From Methyloversatilis sp. XJ19-49 (GTDB lineage Bacteria; Pseudomonadota; Gammaproteobacteria; Burkholderiales; Rhodocyclaceae), in assembly GCF_024580145.1 (NCBI RefSeq), contig NZ_JANINI010000014.1, positions 1 through 64,000 of the forward strand: a stretch of DNA of 64,000 nt, given 5' to 3'. Made by a program: the position numbers and the translations under genes. The notes below the pieces were generated by a model. That model was given only the letters and a program-made list of their open reading frames with translations. It searched no databases and was not told where the DNA came from. Below are positions 44,254-53,888 of this stretch, one piece after another. Positions within the stretch are counted from its first letter, which is position 1, and every line of letters starts with the position of its first letter.

Positions 44254-46506
44254 ATGCGCTTCGAGTTTCCGATCATCATCATCGACGAGGACTTCCGTTC
44301 CGAGAACGCGTCCGGTCTGGGCATCCGTGCGCTGGCCGAAGCGATCGAGAAGGAAGGTCTGACGATACTGGGGGTCACCAGCTACGGTGACCTGACCTCG
44401 TTCGCGCAGCAGCAGAGCCGGGCATCGACCTTCATCCTGTCGATCGACGACGAAGAGTTCGGTGGTGGCAGCGCGGCGGAAATCCAGGCCGTGCTGCAGA
44501 ACCTGCGCGAATTCGTGGCCGAAATCCGCCGCCGCAATGCCGACATTCCGATCTTCCTGTACGGCGAGACGCGCACCACGCGCCACATCACGAACGACAT
44601 CCTGCGCGAGTTGCACGGCTTCATCCACATGTTCGAGGACACGCCGGAATTCGTCGCGCGTTACATCGTGCGCGAAGCACGTGCCTATCTCGACTCGCTG
44701 CCGCCGCCGTTCTTCCGTGCGCTGGTGCACTACGCGCAGGACGGTTCCTACTCCTGGCACTGCCCGGGCCACTCAGGCGGCGTCGCTTTCCTGAAAAGCC
44801 CGGTCGGGCGCATGTTCCACCAGTTCTTCGGCGAGAACATGCTGCGTGCCGACGTGTGCAACGCAGTCGAGGAACTCGGGCAACTGCTCGACCATACCGG
44901 CCCGGTGGCTGCGTCGGAGCGCAACGCAGCGCGCATCTTCCACGCCGACCACCTGTTCTTCGTCACCAACGGCACGTCGACGTCGAACAAGATGGTGTGG
45001 CATTCGACCGTGGCGCAGGACGACATCGTGGTCGTTGACCGCAACTGTCACAAATCCATCCTGCACTCCATCATCATGACCGGTGCGATTCCGGTCTTCC
45101 TGACGCCGACGCGCAATCACTACGGCATCATCGGCCCGATTCCGCTGTCCGAATTCAGTCCGGACGTGATCCGCGCGAAGATCGAGGCCAATCCGTTCGC
45201 GCGCAAGGTGTCGAACAAGAAGCCACGCATCCTGACCATCACGCAGTCGACCTACGACGGCATCCTGTACAACGTGGAAGCCATCAAGGATGTGCTCGAC
45301 GGCGAGATCGACACGCTTCATTTCGACGAAGCATGGCTGCCGCACGCGTCCTTCCACGACTTCTACGGCGACTACCACGCCATCGGCGAAGGCCGGCCGC
45401 GCTGCAAGGATTCGATGATCTTTTCCACGCAGTCGACGCACAAGCTGCTGGCCGGCCTGTCGCAGGCGTCGCAGATCCTGGTGCAGGATTCGCAGACCCG
45501 CTCGCTCGATCGCGACGTATTCAACGAGGCTTACCTGATGCACACCTCCACCAGCCCGCAGTACGCGATCATCGCGTCGTGCGACGTTGCGGCTGCGATG
45601 ATGGAGCCGCCGGGCGGCACTGCGCTGGTCGAGGAGTCACTGGCCGAAGCAGTTGAGTTCCGCCGTGCGATGCGCAAGGTCGGTGCGGAATTCGGCGCCG
45701 ACTGGTGGTTCAAGGTGTGGGGTCCGGAACATCTGGCGGAAGAGGGCCTGGGTACGCGCGAAGACTGGACGCTGCGCGCCGGCGAGCGCTGGCATGGCTT
45801 CGGCGACCTGGCCGAAGGCTTCAACCTGCTTGATCCGATCAAGGCGACGGTCATCACGCCGGGTCTGGATGTCGACGGCGACTTCGCCGACTGGGGCATT
45901 CCTGCCGGCATGCTGACGCGCTATCTGGCCGAGCACGGCATCATCGTCGAGAAGACCGGGCTGTACAGTTTCTTCATCATGTTCACCATCGGCATCACCA
46001 AGGGCCGCTGGAACACGCTGGTGACCGAACTGCAGCAGTTCAAGGATGACTACGACAACAACGAACCGCTGTGGAAGGTGATGCCGGAATTCGTGGCGGC
46101 GCATTCGCGCTACGAACGCGTGGGGTTGCGCGACCTGTGTGTGCGCATCCACGAAATGTACAAGAAGCACGACATCGCGCGCCTGACGACCGAAATGTAT
46201 CTGTCGCCGATGGAACCGGCGATGAAGCCGGCCGAAGCCTGGGCGCGCATGGCGCATCGCGAGATCGATCGTGTGCCGATCGACGACCTCGAAGGCCGCA
46301 TAACCAGCGTGCTGCTCACCCCCTATCCGCCGGGTATCCCGCTGCTGATCCCGGGCGAGCGCTTCAACCGCACCATCGTCAATTACCTGCGCTTTGCACG
46401 CGAATTCAACCGCGCCTTTCCGGGCTTCGAAACCGACATTCACGGTCTGGTCGGCGATGGCGAGGGCGAAACGATCAACTACCTGGTCGATTGCGTACGC
46501 GACTGA
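44254..46506 (+). CDS. Orn/Lys/Arg decarboxylase, PLP-dependent
   Basis: A 750-residue fold-type I decarboxylase at the full length of the E. coli arginine and lysine decarboxylase family. The N-terminal 130 residues resemble the receiver-like wing domain (PIIIIDEDFRSENASGLG). SWHCPGHSGGVAFLKSPVG is followed by the PLP lysine in STQSTHKLLAGLSQAS. Whether it acts on arginine, lysine or ornithine cannot be decided here; by context it could supply polyamines. The gene stands alone, and no antiporter or agmatinase is adjacent. Confidence 0.88.
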   Translation: MRFEFPIIIIDEDFRSENASGLGIRALAEAIEKEGLTILGVTSYGDLTSFAQQQSRASTFILSIDDEEFGGGSAAEIQAVLQNLREFVAEIRRRNADIPIFLYGETRTTRHITNDILRELHGFIHMFEDTPEFVARYIVREARAYLDSLPPPFFRALVHYAQDGSYSWHCPGHSGGVAFLKSPVGRMFHQFFGENMLRADVCNAVEELGQLLDHTGPVAASERNAARIFHADHLFFVTNGTSTSNKMVWHSTVAQDDIVVVDRNCHKSILHSIIMTGAIPVFLTPTRNHYGIIGPIPLSEFSPDVIRAKIEANPFARKVSNKKPRILTITQSTYDGILYNVEAIKDVLDGEIDTLHFDEAWLPHASFHDFYGDYHAIGEGRPRCKDSMIFSTQSTHKLLAGLSQASQILVQDSQTRSLDRDVFNEAYLMHTSTSPQYAIIASCDVAAAMMEPPGGTALVEESLAEAVEFRRAMRKVGAEFGADWWFKVWGPEHLAEEGLGTREDWTLRAGERWHGFGDLAEGFNLLDPIKATVITPGLDVDGDFADWGIPAGMLTRYLAEHGIIVEKTGLYSFFIMFTIGITKGRWNTLVTELQQFKDDYDNNEPLWKVMPEFVAAHSRYERVGLRDLCVRIHEMYKKHDIARLTTEMYLSPMEPAMKPAEAWARMAHREIDRVPIDDLEGRITSVLLTPYPPGIPLLIPGERFNRTIVNYLRFAREFNRAFPGFETDIHGLVGDGEGETINYLVDCVRD

Positions 46507-46555
46507 ACGTCCGGGCCGCCAGCGAGGCAGCTGATGCAACGCGGTGCGCCGTCGC

Positions 46556-47050
46556 TCAGCGTCGCGCGTAATCGACGAAGGCGTACCGCAACCCGCCGGC
46601 GCTGACAGCCGATTCGCGGGCGGTTTCGATCCATTCGCTGCGGTCGAAGGCAGGGAATACCGTGTTGCCGTCGAACCGGTCGGCGATTTCGGTCAGCAGC
46701 AGCCGCTGTACGTGCGGCAGAGCCAATGCGTACAGCTGGGCGCCACCGATGATGAAGGCGTCCGCGCCACCTTCGACCTGCGCGGCAGCCTGCCACGCCG
46801 CCTCCAGCGACGGCACGACGATGGCACCCGGAATCGACAATCCGGGCTGCCGGCTGACCACGATGCTGGTGCGACCCGGCAACGGCCGGCCGAGCGAATC
46901 CCAGGTCTTGCGGCCCATGATCATCGGGTGACCCATGGTCAGCGCACGGAAGCGCTTCAGGTCTTCCGGCAGGTGCCAGGGCATTGTGTTGTCGCGGCCG
47001 ATCACGCCATTGGCGGCCAGGGCGGCAATCAGCGACAGGCGCGGCGTCAC
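46556..47050 (-). CDS. folA: Dihydrofolate reductase
   Basis: A 164-residue DHFR that regenerates tetrahydrofolate with [36 protein letters not shown] contains the Trp and acidic active-site residue, and [11 protein letters not shown] closes the nucleotide site. The start is a GTG overlapping the thyA stop (GTGA), so the two are translationally coupled. A longer frame upstream lies inside thyA and is not used. Tetrahydrofolate also serves the methylene group released from N-methylglutamate. Confidence 0.94.
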   Translation of the reverse strand: MTPRLSLIAALAANGVIGRDNTMPWHLPEDLKRFRALTMGHPMIMGRKTWDSLGRPLPGRTSIVVSRQPGLSIPGAIVVPSLEAAWQAAAQVEGGADAFIIGGAQLYALALPHVQRLLLTEIADRFDGNTVFPAFDRSEWIETARESAVSAGGLRYAFVDYARR

Positions 47051-47841
47051 ACGGCCACCTTCGCCGGAATGTGCGGCCACGGGTCATAGCCGTCGAGACG
47101 GAAATCTTCCGGCGCGAACGCGAACAGGTCGGTCACCGCCGGGTTGATATGCATCACCGGCAGCGGCCGCGGTGCGCGTGACAATTGCTCGCGGGCCTGA
47201 TCGACATGGTTCAGGTACAGGTGCGCGTCACCCAGCGTGTGGATGAATTCGCCCGGCTTGAGCCCGCAAACCTGAGCAATCATCATCGTCAGCAGTGCGT
47301 AACTCGCGATATTGAAAGGCACTCCGAGAAATATGTCGGCGCTGCGCTGGTACAGCTGGCAGGACAATGCGCCGTCGGCGACGTAGAACTGGAACAGTGC
47401 ATGGCAGGGCGGCAGCTTCATCGACGGGATGCTGGCCGGGTTCCATGCGCTGACGATGTGGCGACGCGAATCCGGATTCTGGCGCAACCCCTTGATCAGT
47501 TCGGCGATCTGGTCGATGTGGCGCCCGTCGGGTGTCGGCCAGCTGCGCCACTGGGCGCCATACACCGGACCGAGGTCGCCATTGTCGTCAGCCCACTCGT
47601 CCCAGATGCTGACGCCGTTTTCCTTCAGCCAGGCGATATTGGTGTCGCCGCGCAGGAACCACAGCAATTCGACGATGATGGAGCGCAGGTGCAGTTTCTT
47701 CGTCGTCAGCACCGGAAAGCCGTCGGCGAGATTGAAACGCATCTGCCAGCCGAACACCGAACGGGTGCCGGTTCCGGTGCGGTCGGTCTTGAGCGCGCCC
47801 TGTTCGAGCACATGGCGCATGAGGTCGAGATATTGCCGCAT
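47047..47841 (-). CDS. thyA: Thymidylate synthase
   Basis: A 264-residue thymidylate synthase, the standard length. Landmarks are the dUMP-binding [12 protein letters not shown], the catalytic Cys in [13 protein letters not shown], and [11 protein letters not shown]. It makes dTMP from dUMP and methylene-tetrahydrofolate, producing dihydrofolate for the overlapping folA. Together with the nearby dcd, it completes a route from dCTP to dTMP. Confidence 0.98.
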   Translation of the reverse strand: MRQYLDLMRHVLEQGALKTDRTGTGTRSVFGWQMRFNLADGFPVLTTKKLHLRSIIVELLWFLRGDTNIAWLKENGVSIWDEWADDNGDLGPVYGAQWRSWPTPDGRHIDQIAELIKGLRQNPDSRRHIVSAWNPASIPSMKLPPCHALFQFYVADGALSCQLYQRSADIFLGVPFNIASYALLTMMIAQVCGLKPGEFIHTLGDAHLYLNHVDQAREQLSRAPRPLPVMHINPAVTDLFAFAPEDFRLDGYDPWPHIPAKVAV

Positions 47842-48006
47842 GGAAAATATCGCGCAGTCGCGTTACGCTAGAGGGTCGGGATTGTAGTCCAGCGCGCGGT
47901 TCCGGCGGGGTCTGCATGCAGTACGGACGGGGCATGGCGCATCGTCCGACGGACGATTGATGATCAGTACAATCGGGGCGCATCCCGAGCGGCGGAGGTG
48001 GCAGGT

Positions 48007-49476
48007 ATGTTCGGTGTCTTTTCTTCATCCCCGGCGAGCGTGCTCGGCAATCCGGCCGAGCTGCGCCGTGTGCTGGCCGAAATAGCCGCCGCGCAGCCTG
48101 ATCTGGCCATCAACGAACTGACCGGCTGGGTCGAATCGGTCAGCGAAGCCGCCAATATCGACATCGCGCACCACGTCAATCTGCTCTATCAGTTCGATTC
48201 CAGCGCCCAGCCCCACCTGCGAAAGCTCGACAGTGCTTACGTCGAGCAACCCGACGGCAAGGATGTGGTGTGGCGCACCGGCCGCGATTTCTGGTCCATC
48301 CTGTCGTCCGCCTACGAATTCGCGCTCGATCGCTACATGTCCGATCCTGCGCAGGCGTCGGTGCTCAGCGGTCTGTCTCGTCTGGCCTCGCGCACCGTGC
48401 GGGCGTGCCGCCAGCGTTTCAAGTGGGACGTCTATCACAATGGCCCGGTCGATGCCGGTCTGTGGCAGGTGGCCGGTCAGGCTTACCTGCTCGCGCAGGC
48501 ATCGGGCGCCGAAGTGCGCGAGGTGGTCAACGCCGCCGACGAAGCGGCGACGTCGGTCGAACGCGAGTATCTGCGCCTGATCGCGCTGCATGTGGCGGCG
48601 CCGGAAGGACTGGTGCCGGCCGGTGTGCGACTGGCCGAGCAGCTCACCAGTTATTTCGCCGCCCGATTCTCGATGGCGTCCGCCGTCGAGCGCGGCACCA
48701 CGCACTGGCTGGACTCCAATCAGCCTGCTCCGCCGTTGCGTCTGGTACGCGCGCCGCTGACCACCGACGGCATCCGCTACTTCTCCGGCATCGCGGCCGC
48801 CGATGCCGCACTCGCGATGGCGCGCAAGCTCGAAGCCGGCGAACGGCCGGACGCGCTGCATTTCGATGAAGAGCCGTCGCCGGAACAACTGGGTCGGCTG
48901 CTGCGCCACCTGTCGATCAACTGGGCGCTCGACCCGCCGACCCGGCAATACCGCCGCCACACGCTGGGTGGTGCACTCGCGGTCGCCAATGGCATCAAGC
49001 ATCTGCACCACGTGCTGCGCGGCGCGCGCGACGAGGCGGTGATCTATCGCTGGGAAATGTCCGACGCCAGTCTGGGCGGCATCGGCGCAACGGCACCCAC
49101 TGCCAGCGCCGAATGGGTGCGCGTCGGCTCGCTGGTCGGCATGCAGCCGTCGGGCGGCGACAACTGGCTGGTCGGTGTCGTGCGCCGCTACATGCGCGGT
49201 CGGGATGCGCGCGGCACGGTAGGCATCGAAACGTTGTCGACCACCGCCCGCCCGCTTGAAGTGTTCTCCGAACGCAACAGCGGCGAAGCCGTTGCACTCG
49301 ATGACCCGATCACCGGCGCCGTCGTGCGCCTGGCGATCAACGGCACCGGCTATTCGGCTGAATACCCGCTGCACGCGTCGATCAACGGGCGCCACGTCAG
49401 GCTTGATCCGGTCGAGCTGATCGAGCGTGGCGCCAATTTCGATCTCGCCCGGTTCCGCGTCAGCGACTTTCGTTAG
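48007..49476 (+). CDS. Cytoplasmic protein of unknown function with possible PilZ-like end
   Basis: A 489-residue protein I cannot name. A GGAGG site lies nine bases before ATG 48007; an in-frame GTG at 47998 is an alternative. The middle has RYMSDPAQASVLSG and CRQRFKWDVYHNGPVDAGLW. The last 120 residues (WVRVGSLVGMQPSGGDNWLVGVVRRYMR, with strands such as FSERNSGEAVALDD) look beta-rich and could be a PilZ-like fold, but the RxxxR and NxSxxG c-di-GMP motifs are not visible. No signal peptide is seen. Confidence 0.7.
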   Translation: MFGVFSSSPASVLGNPAELRRVLAEIAAAQPDLAINELTGWVESVSEAANIDIAHHVNLLYQFDSSAQPHLRKLDSAYVEQPDGKDVVWRTGRDFWSILSSAYEFALDRYMSDPAQASVLSGLSRLASRTVRACRQRFKWDVYHNGPVDAGLWQVAGQAYLLAQASGAEVREVVNAADEAATSVEREYLRLIALHVAAPEGLVPAGVRLAEQLTSYFAARFSMASAVERGTTHWLDSNQPAPPLRLVRAPLTTDGIRYFSGIAAADAALAMARKLEAGERPDALHFDEEPSPEQLGRLLRHLSINWALDPPTRQYRRHTLGGALAVANGIKHLHHVLRGARDEAVIYRWEMSDASLGGIGATAPTASAEWVRVGSLVGMQPSGGDNWLVGVVRRYMRGRDARGTVGIETLSTTARPLEVFSERNSGEAVALDDPITGAVVRLAINGTGYSAEYPLHASINGRHVRLDPVELIERGANFDLARFRVSDFR

Positions 49477-49501
49477 CGCGACTTCGTTCAGGGCGGGTGT
49501 C

Positions 49502-49678
49502 GGGCATCGCTGCGCTCACCCCAACCTACGGGGGATGGGCAAAACGTGATTGGCGGCGAGTGCCCGCGCTGCCGTAGGTTGGGGTGAGCGCAGCGATGCC
49601 CAACAACCCAGCTTCCTTAAGTTTCGCGCCGTCCCATCACCCCCGCAGGTCGGGGTGAGCGCCAGCGATGCCCAACAA
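49502..49678. repeat. Inverted repeat cluster with a third degenerate copy
   Basis: A 30-base sequence (49502-49531, starting GGGCATCGCTGCGCTCACCC) has an exact inverted copy at 49572-49601; a degenerate third copy ending in GCCCAACAA lies at about 49643-49678. It sits in the 215-base gap between the unknown 489-residue gene and the convergent yqiA. Such dispersed intergenic repeats resemble REP-type elements. The function is unknown; the paired arms could fold into a long hairpin with a 40-base loop. Confidence 0.75.
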
Positions 49679-49691
49679 TCAGCATTCGCCC

Positions 49692-50276
49692 TCAGCGATC
49701 CGGCAGCAGGAATTCGGTCATCCGCGGAAGTTCTGTCGCGAAGCTCCGCAGGCTGTGATCGCCGCCGGCATGCACGACGAAGTTCGCGCCGCGCAGCTTC
49801 AGTACCGCCTGCCACCAGTCCAGTACCTCGTCGCCGGTTTCCAGCAGCACGAGATAACGTTCCGGTTGCGTGATGGCCGCGACATCCAGATCCGCGAGTT
49901 GTTCGACATGTTCCTGCTCGAAGCGGAACACCTCGCCCGTATACATGTGTTCATGTTCGCCGACGTAATCGCCGAGCGATTTCGGTGCGACCACGGCCGG
50001 ATTGATCAGCGCCGCACGGAGTCCATGCTTTTCCGCCAGGTGCAGAGAATAGAAGCCGCCCAGCGACGAACCGGCCAGCGCAACCTCGTCGCCGTCCGCC
50101 ATCGCGGGGCACAGCACCGACTCGATCAGCGCGATCGCGTCCAGCGGGCCGGGCGGCAGCTGTTCGCACCACAGGTCTCCGGCCCGACCCTGTCGTGCAA
50201 GGTGGGCGCGCAACTGCACGGCCTTGACCGACTGCGGGCCGGAGCGGAAGCCGTGCAGATAGATCAGCTTCTGCAT
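49692..50276 (-). CDS. yqiA: YqiA/YcfP-type esterase
   Basis: A 194-residue alpha/beta hydrolase. The HG-containing start ([16 protein letters not shown]) and nucleophile elbow AGSSLGGFYS are typical of YqiA, with the acid and His likely in LLETGDEVLD and HAGGDHSL. Substrate in vivo is unknown; E. coli YqiA hydrolyses short acyl esters. Its ATG shares one base with the uppP stop (TGATG), so it is coupled to uppP. Confidence 0.85.
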   Translation of the reverse strand: MQKLIYLHGFRSGPQSVKAVQLRAHLARQGRAGDLWCEQLPPGPLDAIALIESVLCPAMADGDEVALAGSSLGGFYSLHLAEKHGLRAALINPAVVAPKSLGDYVGEHEHMYTGEVFRFEQEHVEQLADLDVAAITQPERYLVLLETGDEVLDWWQAVLKLRGANFVVHAGGDHSLRSFATELPRMTEFLLPDR

Positions 50277-51100
50277 CAGTGATCCGCCCAGTCCACCCAG
50301 CCGCCGATGGCTGTCAGCAGCACGATGATGCCGAAGACGATGCGGTACCAGGCGAACACCTCGAAGGTGTGGGTGGAGATGTAGCGCAGCAGCCAGCGCA
50401 CGCTGAAGAAGGCCGCCAGGAAGGACGCCACGAAGCCGGTTGCGAACACCGGCAGATCTTCGGCACGCAGCAGCGCCCAGTTCTTGTAAACGTCGTAGGC
50501 GGTGGCCGCGAACATCGTCGGAATGGCAAGAAAGAAGCTGAATTCGGTCGCCGCGCGGCGCGACAGGCCGAAGATCAGGCCACCCATGATGGTCGCACCC
50601 GAGCGCGACACGCCGGGAAACATCGCGAGCGACTGTGCAAGACCGACCTTCAGTGCCGCTCGCCAGTCCATGTCTTCCACGGTTTCGTAGCGCGGCTGGT
50701 GATTGCGACGCTCGATCAGCAGAATGAGCACGCCGCCGACGATCAGCGCGCCCGCCACGGTCAGCGGGTTGAACAGATAGGTCTTGATCACGCCGTGCAG
50801 CAGGAAGCCGAGTACTGCCGCCGGCATGAAGGCGATCAGCACCAGTGTCACGAAGTGGTTGGCCTGCGGATCGCGCGCCAGCACGCCGCTGCCGACATCG
50901 ATGAGCTTGCGCCGATACTCCCAGCAGATCGCCAGTATCGCGGCCAGCTGGATGACGATCTTGAATACGCGACTGGTGTCGTCGGTATAACCCAGCAGGC
51001 TGCCTGCGATGATCAGGTGGCCGGTGCTGGAAATGGGCAGGAACTCGGTCAGACCTTCAATGATGCCTAGAATGAAGGCCTTGATCAGCAATGGATCCAT
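50276..51100 (-). CDS. uppP: Undecaprenyl-diphosphatase UppP (BacA)
   Basis: A 274-residue integral membrane protein that dephosphorylates undecaprenyl diphosphate to recycle the lipid carrier for cell-wall synthesis. The motifs [14 protein letters not shown] and [14 protein letters not shown] carry the catalytic residues. Several hydrophobic segments are visible. Such genes are linked to bacitracin tolerance. It lies divergent from the TonB-family gene, with 125 bases between starts. Confidence 0.96.
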   Translation of the reverse strand: MDPLLIKAFILGIIEGLTEFLPISSTGHLIIAGSLLGYTDDTSRVFKIVIQLAAILAICWEYRRKLIDVGSGVLARDPQANHFVTLVLIAFMPAAVLGFLLHGVIKTYLFNPLTVAGALIVGGVLILLIERRNHQPRYETVEDMDWRAALKVGLAQSLAMFPGVSRSGATIMGGLIFGLSRRAATEFSFFLAIPTMFAATAYDVYKNWALLRAEDLPVFATGFVASFLAAFFSVRWLLRYISTHTFEVFAWYRIVFGIIVLLTAIGGWVDWADH

Positions 51101-51225
51101 GGAGTTTGCTGCACACGAAAGACGACTGATTATAGAACGCCCGTCGTGACACGCCGGCGACGCTGTGCTGTCTCATTTCCCGGCGGGCGGCGGTATTTCA
51201 CCAGCCGCCTGTAAAATCCTGCCCC

Positions 51226-52188
51226 ATGCCACGAAAAAGCGCTGCAGCCCGCACCCGCCCGAAGTCCGCGGCCACACCGGAGAGGGCCGTGCTGACCAGC
51301 GTTCGGCCAGCCGCTTTGACCACGGCCGAACCTGCGCTTCCGCCGCTGGCCATCGGCATCGCGGTGTCGATCCTCGTGCATGGCTTCGTGCTGGCGATCA
51401 ATTTCGCGCCTGACCTCAAGCCGAAGCAGAAGGCGGTCGATCAGCCGCTGGAAGTCGTGCTGGTCAATGCGCGCGGCAAGCAGAAGCCGGTCGATCCGCA
51501 GGCGCTTGCACAGGCCAGTCTCGATGGCGGCGGCAATACCGATCAGGACCGCCGTGCAAAAACGCCGCTTCCGGCCAGCAAGCGCGACCAGACCGGCGAT
51601 CAGCTGGTCAGCACGCAAAGCCGCGTGCAGGAACTCGAAGCGCTGCAGCAGAAGCTGCTGGCCGAGGCGCAGGCAAAGACGGCAGTCCGGGAAGAGGAAC
51701 GTCGGGTCGAACAGCCGGAACCGACGCCGCAGGCTGTTCCGCTGCCCCGCGGCGCCGATCTCGCGGCGCGCGCCATGGCGATGGCGCGCATGGAAGCCGA
51801 AATCGCGCGCAATGTGGATGACTACAACAAGCGGCCGCGAAAGAAGTTCGTCGGCGCACGCACGCAGGAGTACCGCTTCGCACAGTACATCGAGGACTGG
51901 CGGCAGAAGGTCGAGCGGATCGGCAACCTGAACTACCCGAGCGCGGCGCGCGGCCGCATCTACGGCAACCTCACGTTGACGGTCGAAATCCGGTCCGACG
52001 GCGAAATCGAACAGATCTACGTCAGCCGCTCGTCCGGCCAGCCGCTGCTCGACGAGGCCGCGCAGCGCATCGTTCGCATGGCCGCACCCTATGCGCCCTT
52101 CTCGCCGGATATCAAGCGCGACTTCGAAATCCTGTCCATCACCCGTACCTGGAGCTTCACCCAGGGCGACCAGCTTGAAGCACGCTAG
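51226..52188 (+). CDS. TonB-family protein
   Basis: A 320-residue energy-transducing protein. One N-terminal membrane helix (LAIGIAVSILVHGFVLAINF) follows a basic cytoplasmic tail of about 38 residues. A Pro/Glu-rich and coiled-coil periplasmic region (about 130-190) leads to a C-terminal TonB domain (residues about 230-315, YGNLTLTVEIRSDGEIEQ). No exbB/exbD gene is next to it. The TonB fold suits outer-membrane energy coupling, but a receptor is not identified. Its stop lies 4 bases before aroE. Confidence 0.85.
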   Translation: MPRKSAAARTRPKSAATPERAVLTSVRPAALTTAEPALPPLAIGIAVSILVHGFVLAINFAPDLKPKQKAVDQPLEVVLVNARGKQKPVDPQALAQASLDGGGNTDQDRRAKTPLPASKRDQTGDQLVSTQSRVQELEALQQKLLAEAQAKTAVREEERRVEQPEPTPQAVPLPRGADLAARAMAMARMEAEIARNVDDYNKRPRKKFVGARTQEYRFAQYIEDWRQKVERIGNLNYPSAARGRIYGNLTLTVEIRSDGEIEQIYVSRSSGQPLLDEAAQRIVRMAAPYAPFSPDIKRDFEILSITRTWSFTQGDQLEAR

Positions 52189-52192
52189 ACCG

Positions 52193-53026
52193 ATGCCCGA
52201 TCGTTACGCCGTGGTGGGTCATCCCATTTCGCACAGCAAGTCACCCGCCATCCACGCCGCCTTCGCCGCGCAGACCGGTCAGGACATGAGTTACGAGGCG
52301 CTGCTGGCGCCGCTGGAAGGCTTCGCCGCCACGGTCGTGCAATTTCGCGCCGAGGGCGGGCGCGGCATGAACATCACCGTGCCGTTCAAGGAAGAGGCCT
52401 GGCGGCTGGCGGATCGCCTGACTGAAAGGGCGCGGCTGGCCGGCGCGGTCAACACCTTCGTGTTCGATCAGCACGTGCTGGGCGACAACACCGACGGTGC
52501 CGGGCTGGTGCGTGACCTCGAGTGGCTCGGTGGCCGGCTCGACGGCGCGCGCGTGCTGCTGCTCGGTGCCGGAGGCGCCGCGCGCGGTGTCGTGCTGCCG
52601 TTGCTCGATGCAGGGGTGGCGCGTCTGTTCATCGCCAACCGCACCGCCGACAAGGCGCGTGGTCTTGAAACACACTTCGGCGGGCACGATGGCCGCGCCG
52701 CGCTGGCCGCCGGTGGTTGGCAGGATGTTGCCGATGTGCCGTACGACATCGTGATCAACGCCACCAGCGCCAGTCTGAGCGATGAGGCGCCGCCGCTGCC
52801 GGACCGGTTGTATGCGCCGGGCAGCCTGGCGTACGACATGGTCTATGGCCGCGGCCTGACAGCCTTTCTGAAGCAGGCGCGCGCGCAGGGCGCCGGCACG
52901 CTGGCCGACGGTCTGGGCATGCTGGTCGAGCAGGCGGCCGAGGCCTTCGCGCTGTGGCGCGGCGTGCGGCCGGACACGGCGCCGGTGCGCGATATGCTGC
53001 GCGCGGCAACGCCGCCGCTTGCCTGA
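52193..53026 (+). CDS. aroE: Shikimate dehydrogenase
   Basis: A 277-residue NADPH-dependent dehydrogenase of aromatic amino acid synthesis. PISHSKSPAIHAAFA holds the shikimate-binding Ser pair, NITVPFKEEAW holds the catalytic Lys, and LLLGAGGAARGV is the nucleotide site. The start at MPDRYAVVGHPI is preferred to an upstream in-frame start inside the TonB gene. It lies in a plus-strand block with tonB-family and mtgA genes. Confidence 0.96.
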   Translation: MPDRYAVVGHPISHSKSPAIHAAFAAQTGQDMSYEALLAPLEGFAATVVQFRAEGGRGMNITVPFKEEAWRLADRLTERARLAGAVNTFVFDQHVLGDNTDGAGLVRDLEWLGGRLDGARVLLLGAGGAARGVVLPLLDAGVARLFIANRTADKARGLETHFGGHDGRAALAAGGWQDVADVPYDIVINATSASLSDEAPPLPDRLYAPGSLAYDMVYGRGLTAFLKQARAQGAGTLADGLGMLVEQAAEAFALWRGVRPDTAPVRDMLRAATPPLA

Positions 53027-53040
53027 GCGCCGCCCCGGTC

Positions 53041-53733
53041 ATGCGTCGCTTCCTTCGCCTGCTGAAATGGCTGCTTGCTGCTGCGGTGCTGCTGGCGCTG
53101 GCATATCAGCTGTGGATTTTCGGTCACCTGCTGTGGTGGACGAAATTCAATCCGGACGAAACCCGCTTCATGTCGCTGCGCCTGTCCGAAATGCGCGAGC
53201 GTCAGCCGGACGCACAGCTGCGCAGGCAGTGGGTGCCCTACGAGCGCATTTCGGTGCACCTGAAACGTGCGGTAATCGCTGCCGAAGATGATGGCTTCGT
53301 CGATCACGAAGGCTTCGACTGGGAAGGCATCCAGAAGGCGATGGAAAAGAACCGCAAGAAGGGCCGCGCGGTGGCCGGCGGCTCGACCATCAGCCAGCAG
53401 CTGGCGAAGAACCTGTTTCTCAGCCCGAGCCGCAGCTATCTGCGCAAGGCTCAGGAGGCGGCGATCACCTTCATGATGGAAGCGGTGATGGACAAGCGGC
53501 GCATCCTCGAAATCTATCTGAATGTGGTGGAGTGGGGCGACGGCATCTTCGGCGCCGAAGCGGCCGCGCAGCGCTACTACCGCGTGCCGGCGGCGAAACT
53601 CGGGCCGGATCAGGCGGCACGGCTGGCCGTCATGCTGCCCAACCCGCGCAAGTACGAAAAGACCTTCGGCCCTCGCCTCGCGGCACACGCCTCACGCGTC
53701 GCCGCGCGCATGCACTACTCGCAAGTGCCATAG
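53041..53733 (+). CDS. mtgA: Monofunctional peptidoglycan glycosyltransferase MtgA
   Basis: A 230-residue glycosyltransferase family 51 enzyme with one N-terminal membrane helix (LLKWLLAAAVLLALAYQLWI). The catalytic motif EDDGFVDHEGFDW carries the first Glu, and GGSTISQQLAKNLFLSPSRS carries the lipid-binding region. It polymerises lipid II glycan strands in the periplasm. It begins 14 bases after aroE, without a separate promoter being obvious. Confidence 0.95.
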   Translation: MRRFLRLLKWLLAAAVLLALAYQLWIFGHLLWWTKFNPDETRFMSLRLSEMRERQPDAQLRRQWVPYERISVHLKRAVIAAEDDGFVDHEGFDWEGIQKAMEKNRKKGRAVAGGSTISQQLAKNLFLSPSRSYLRKAQEAAITFMMEAVMDKRRILEIYLNVVEWGDGIFGAEAAAQRYYRVPAAKLGPDQAARLAVMLPNPRKYEKTFGPRLAAHASRVAARMHYSQVP

Positions 53734-53746
53734 CAGCAAGGTTTTC

Positions 53747-53827
53747 GTGGGAGCGGCGGCCTTGCCTAGATAGGCACTCTGCACAACGATGGTCGCGGCA
53801 CTATCGCGGCGAGGCCGCCGCTCCCAC
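53747..53827. repeat. REP-like palindromic repeat, copy B
   Basis: GTGGGAGCGGCGGCC (53747-53761) and its exact complement (53813-53827) flank a 51-base centre that includes GCCTAGATAGGC. The element lies between the convergent mtgA and mog genes, a usual place for REP elements. The arm sequence matches copy A at 125 and near 270. Confidence 0.75.
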
Positions 53828-53888
53828 AGGGGCAGCCGCCGCAGCTCAGCCGTGTGGCCCGCTGACGACCGAAGATGCGCGGTGACCT

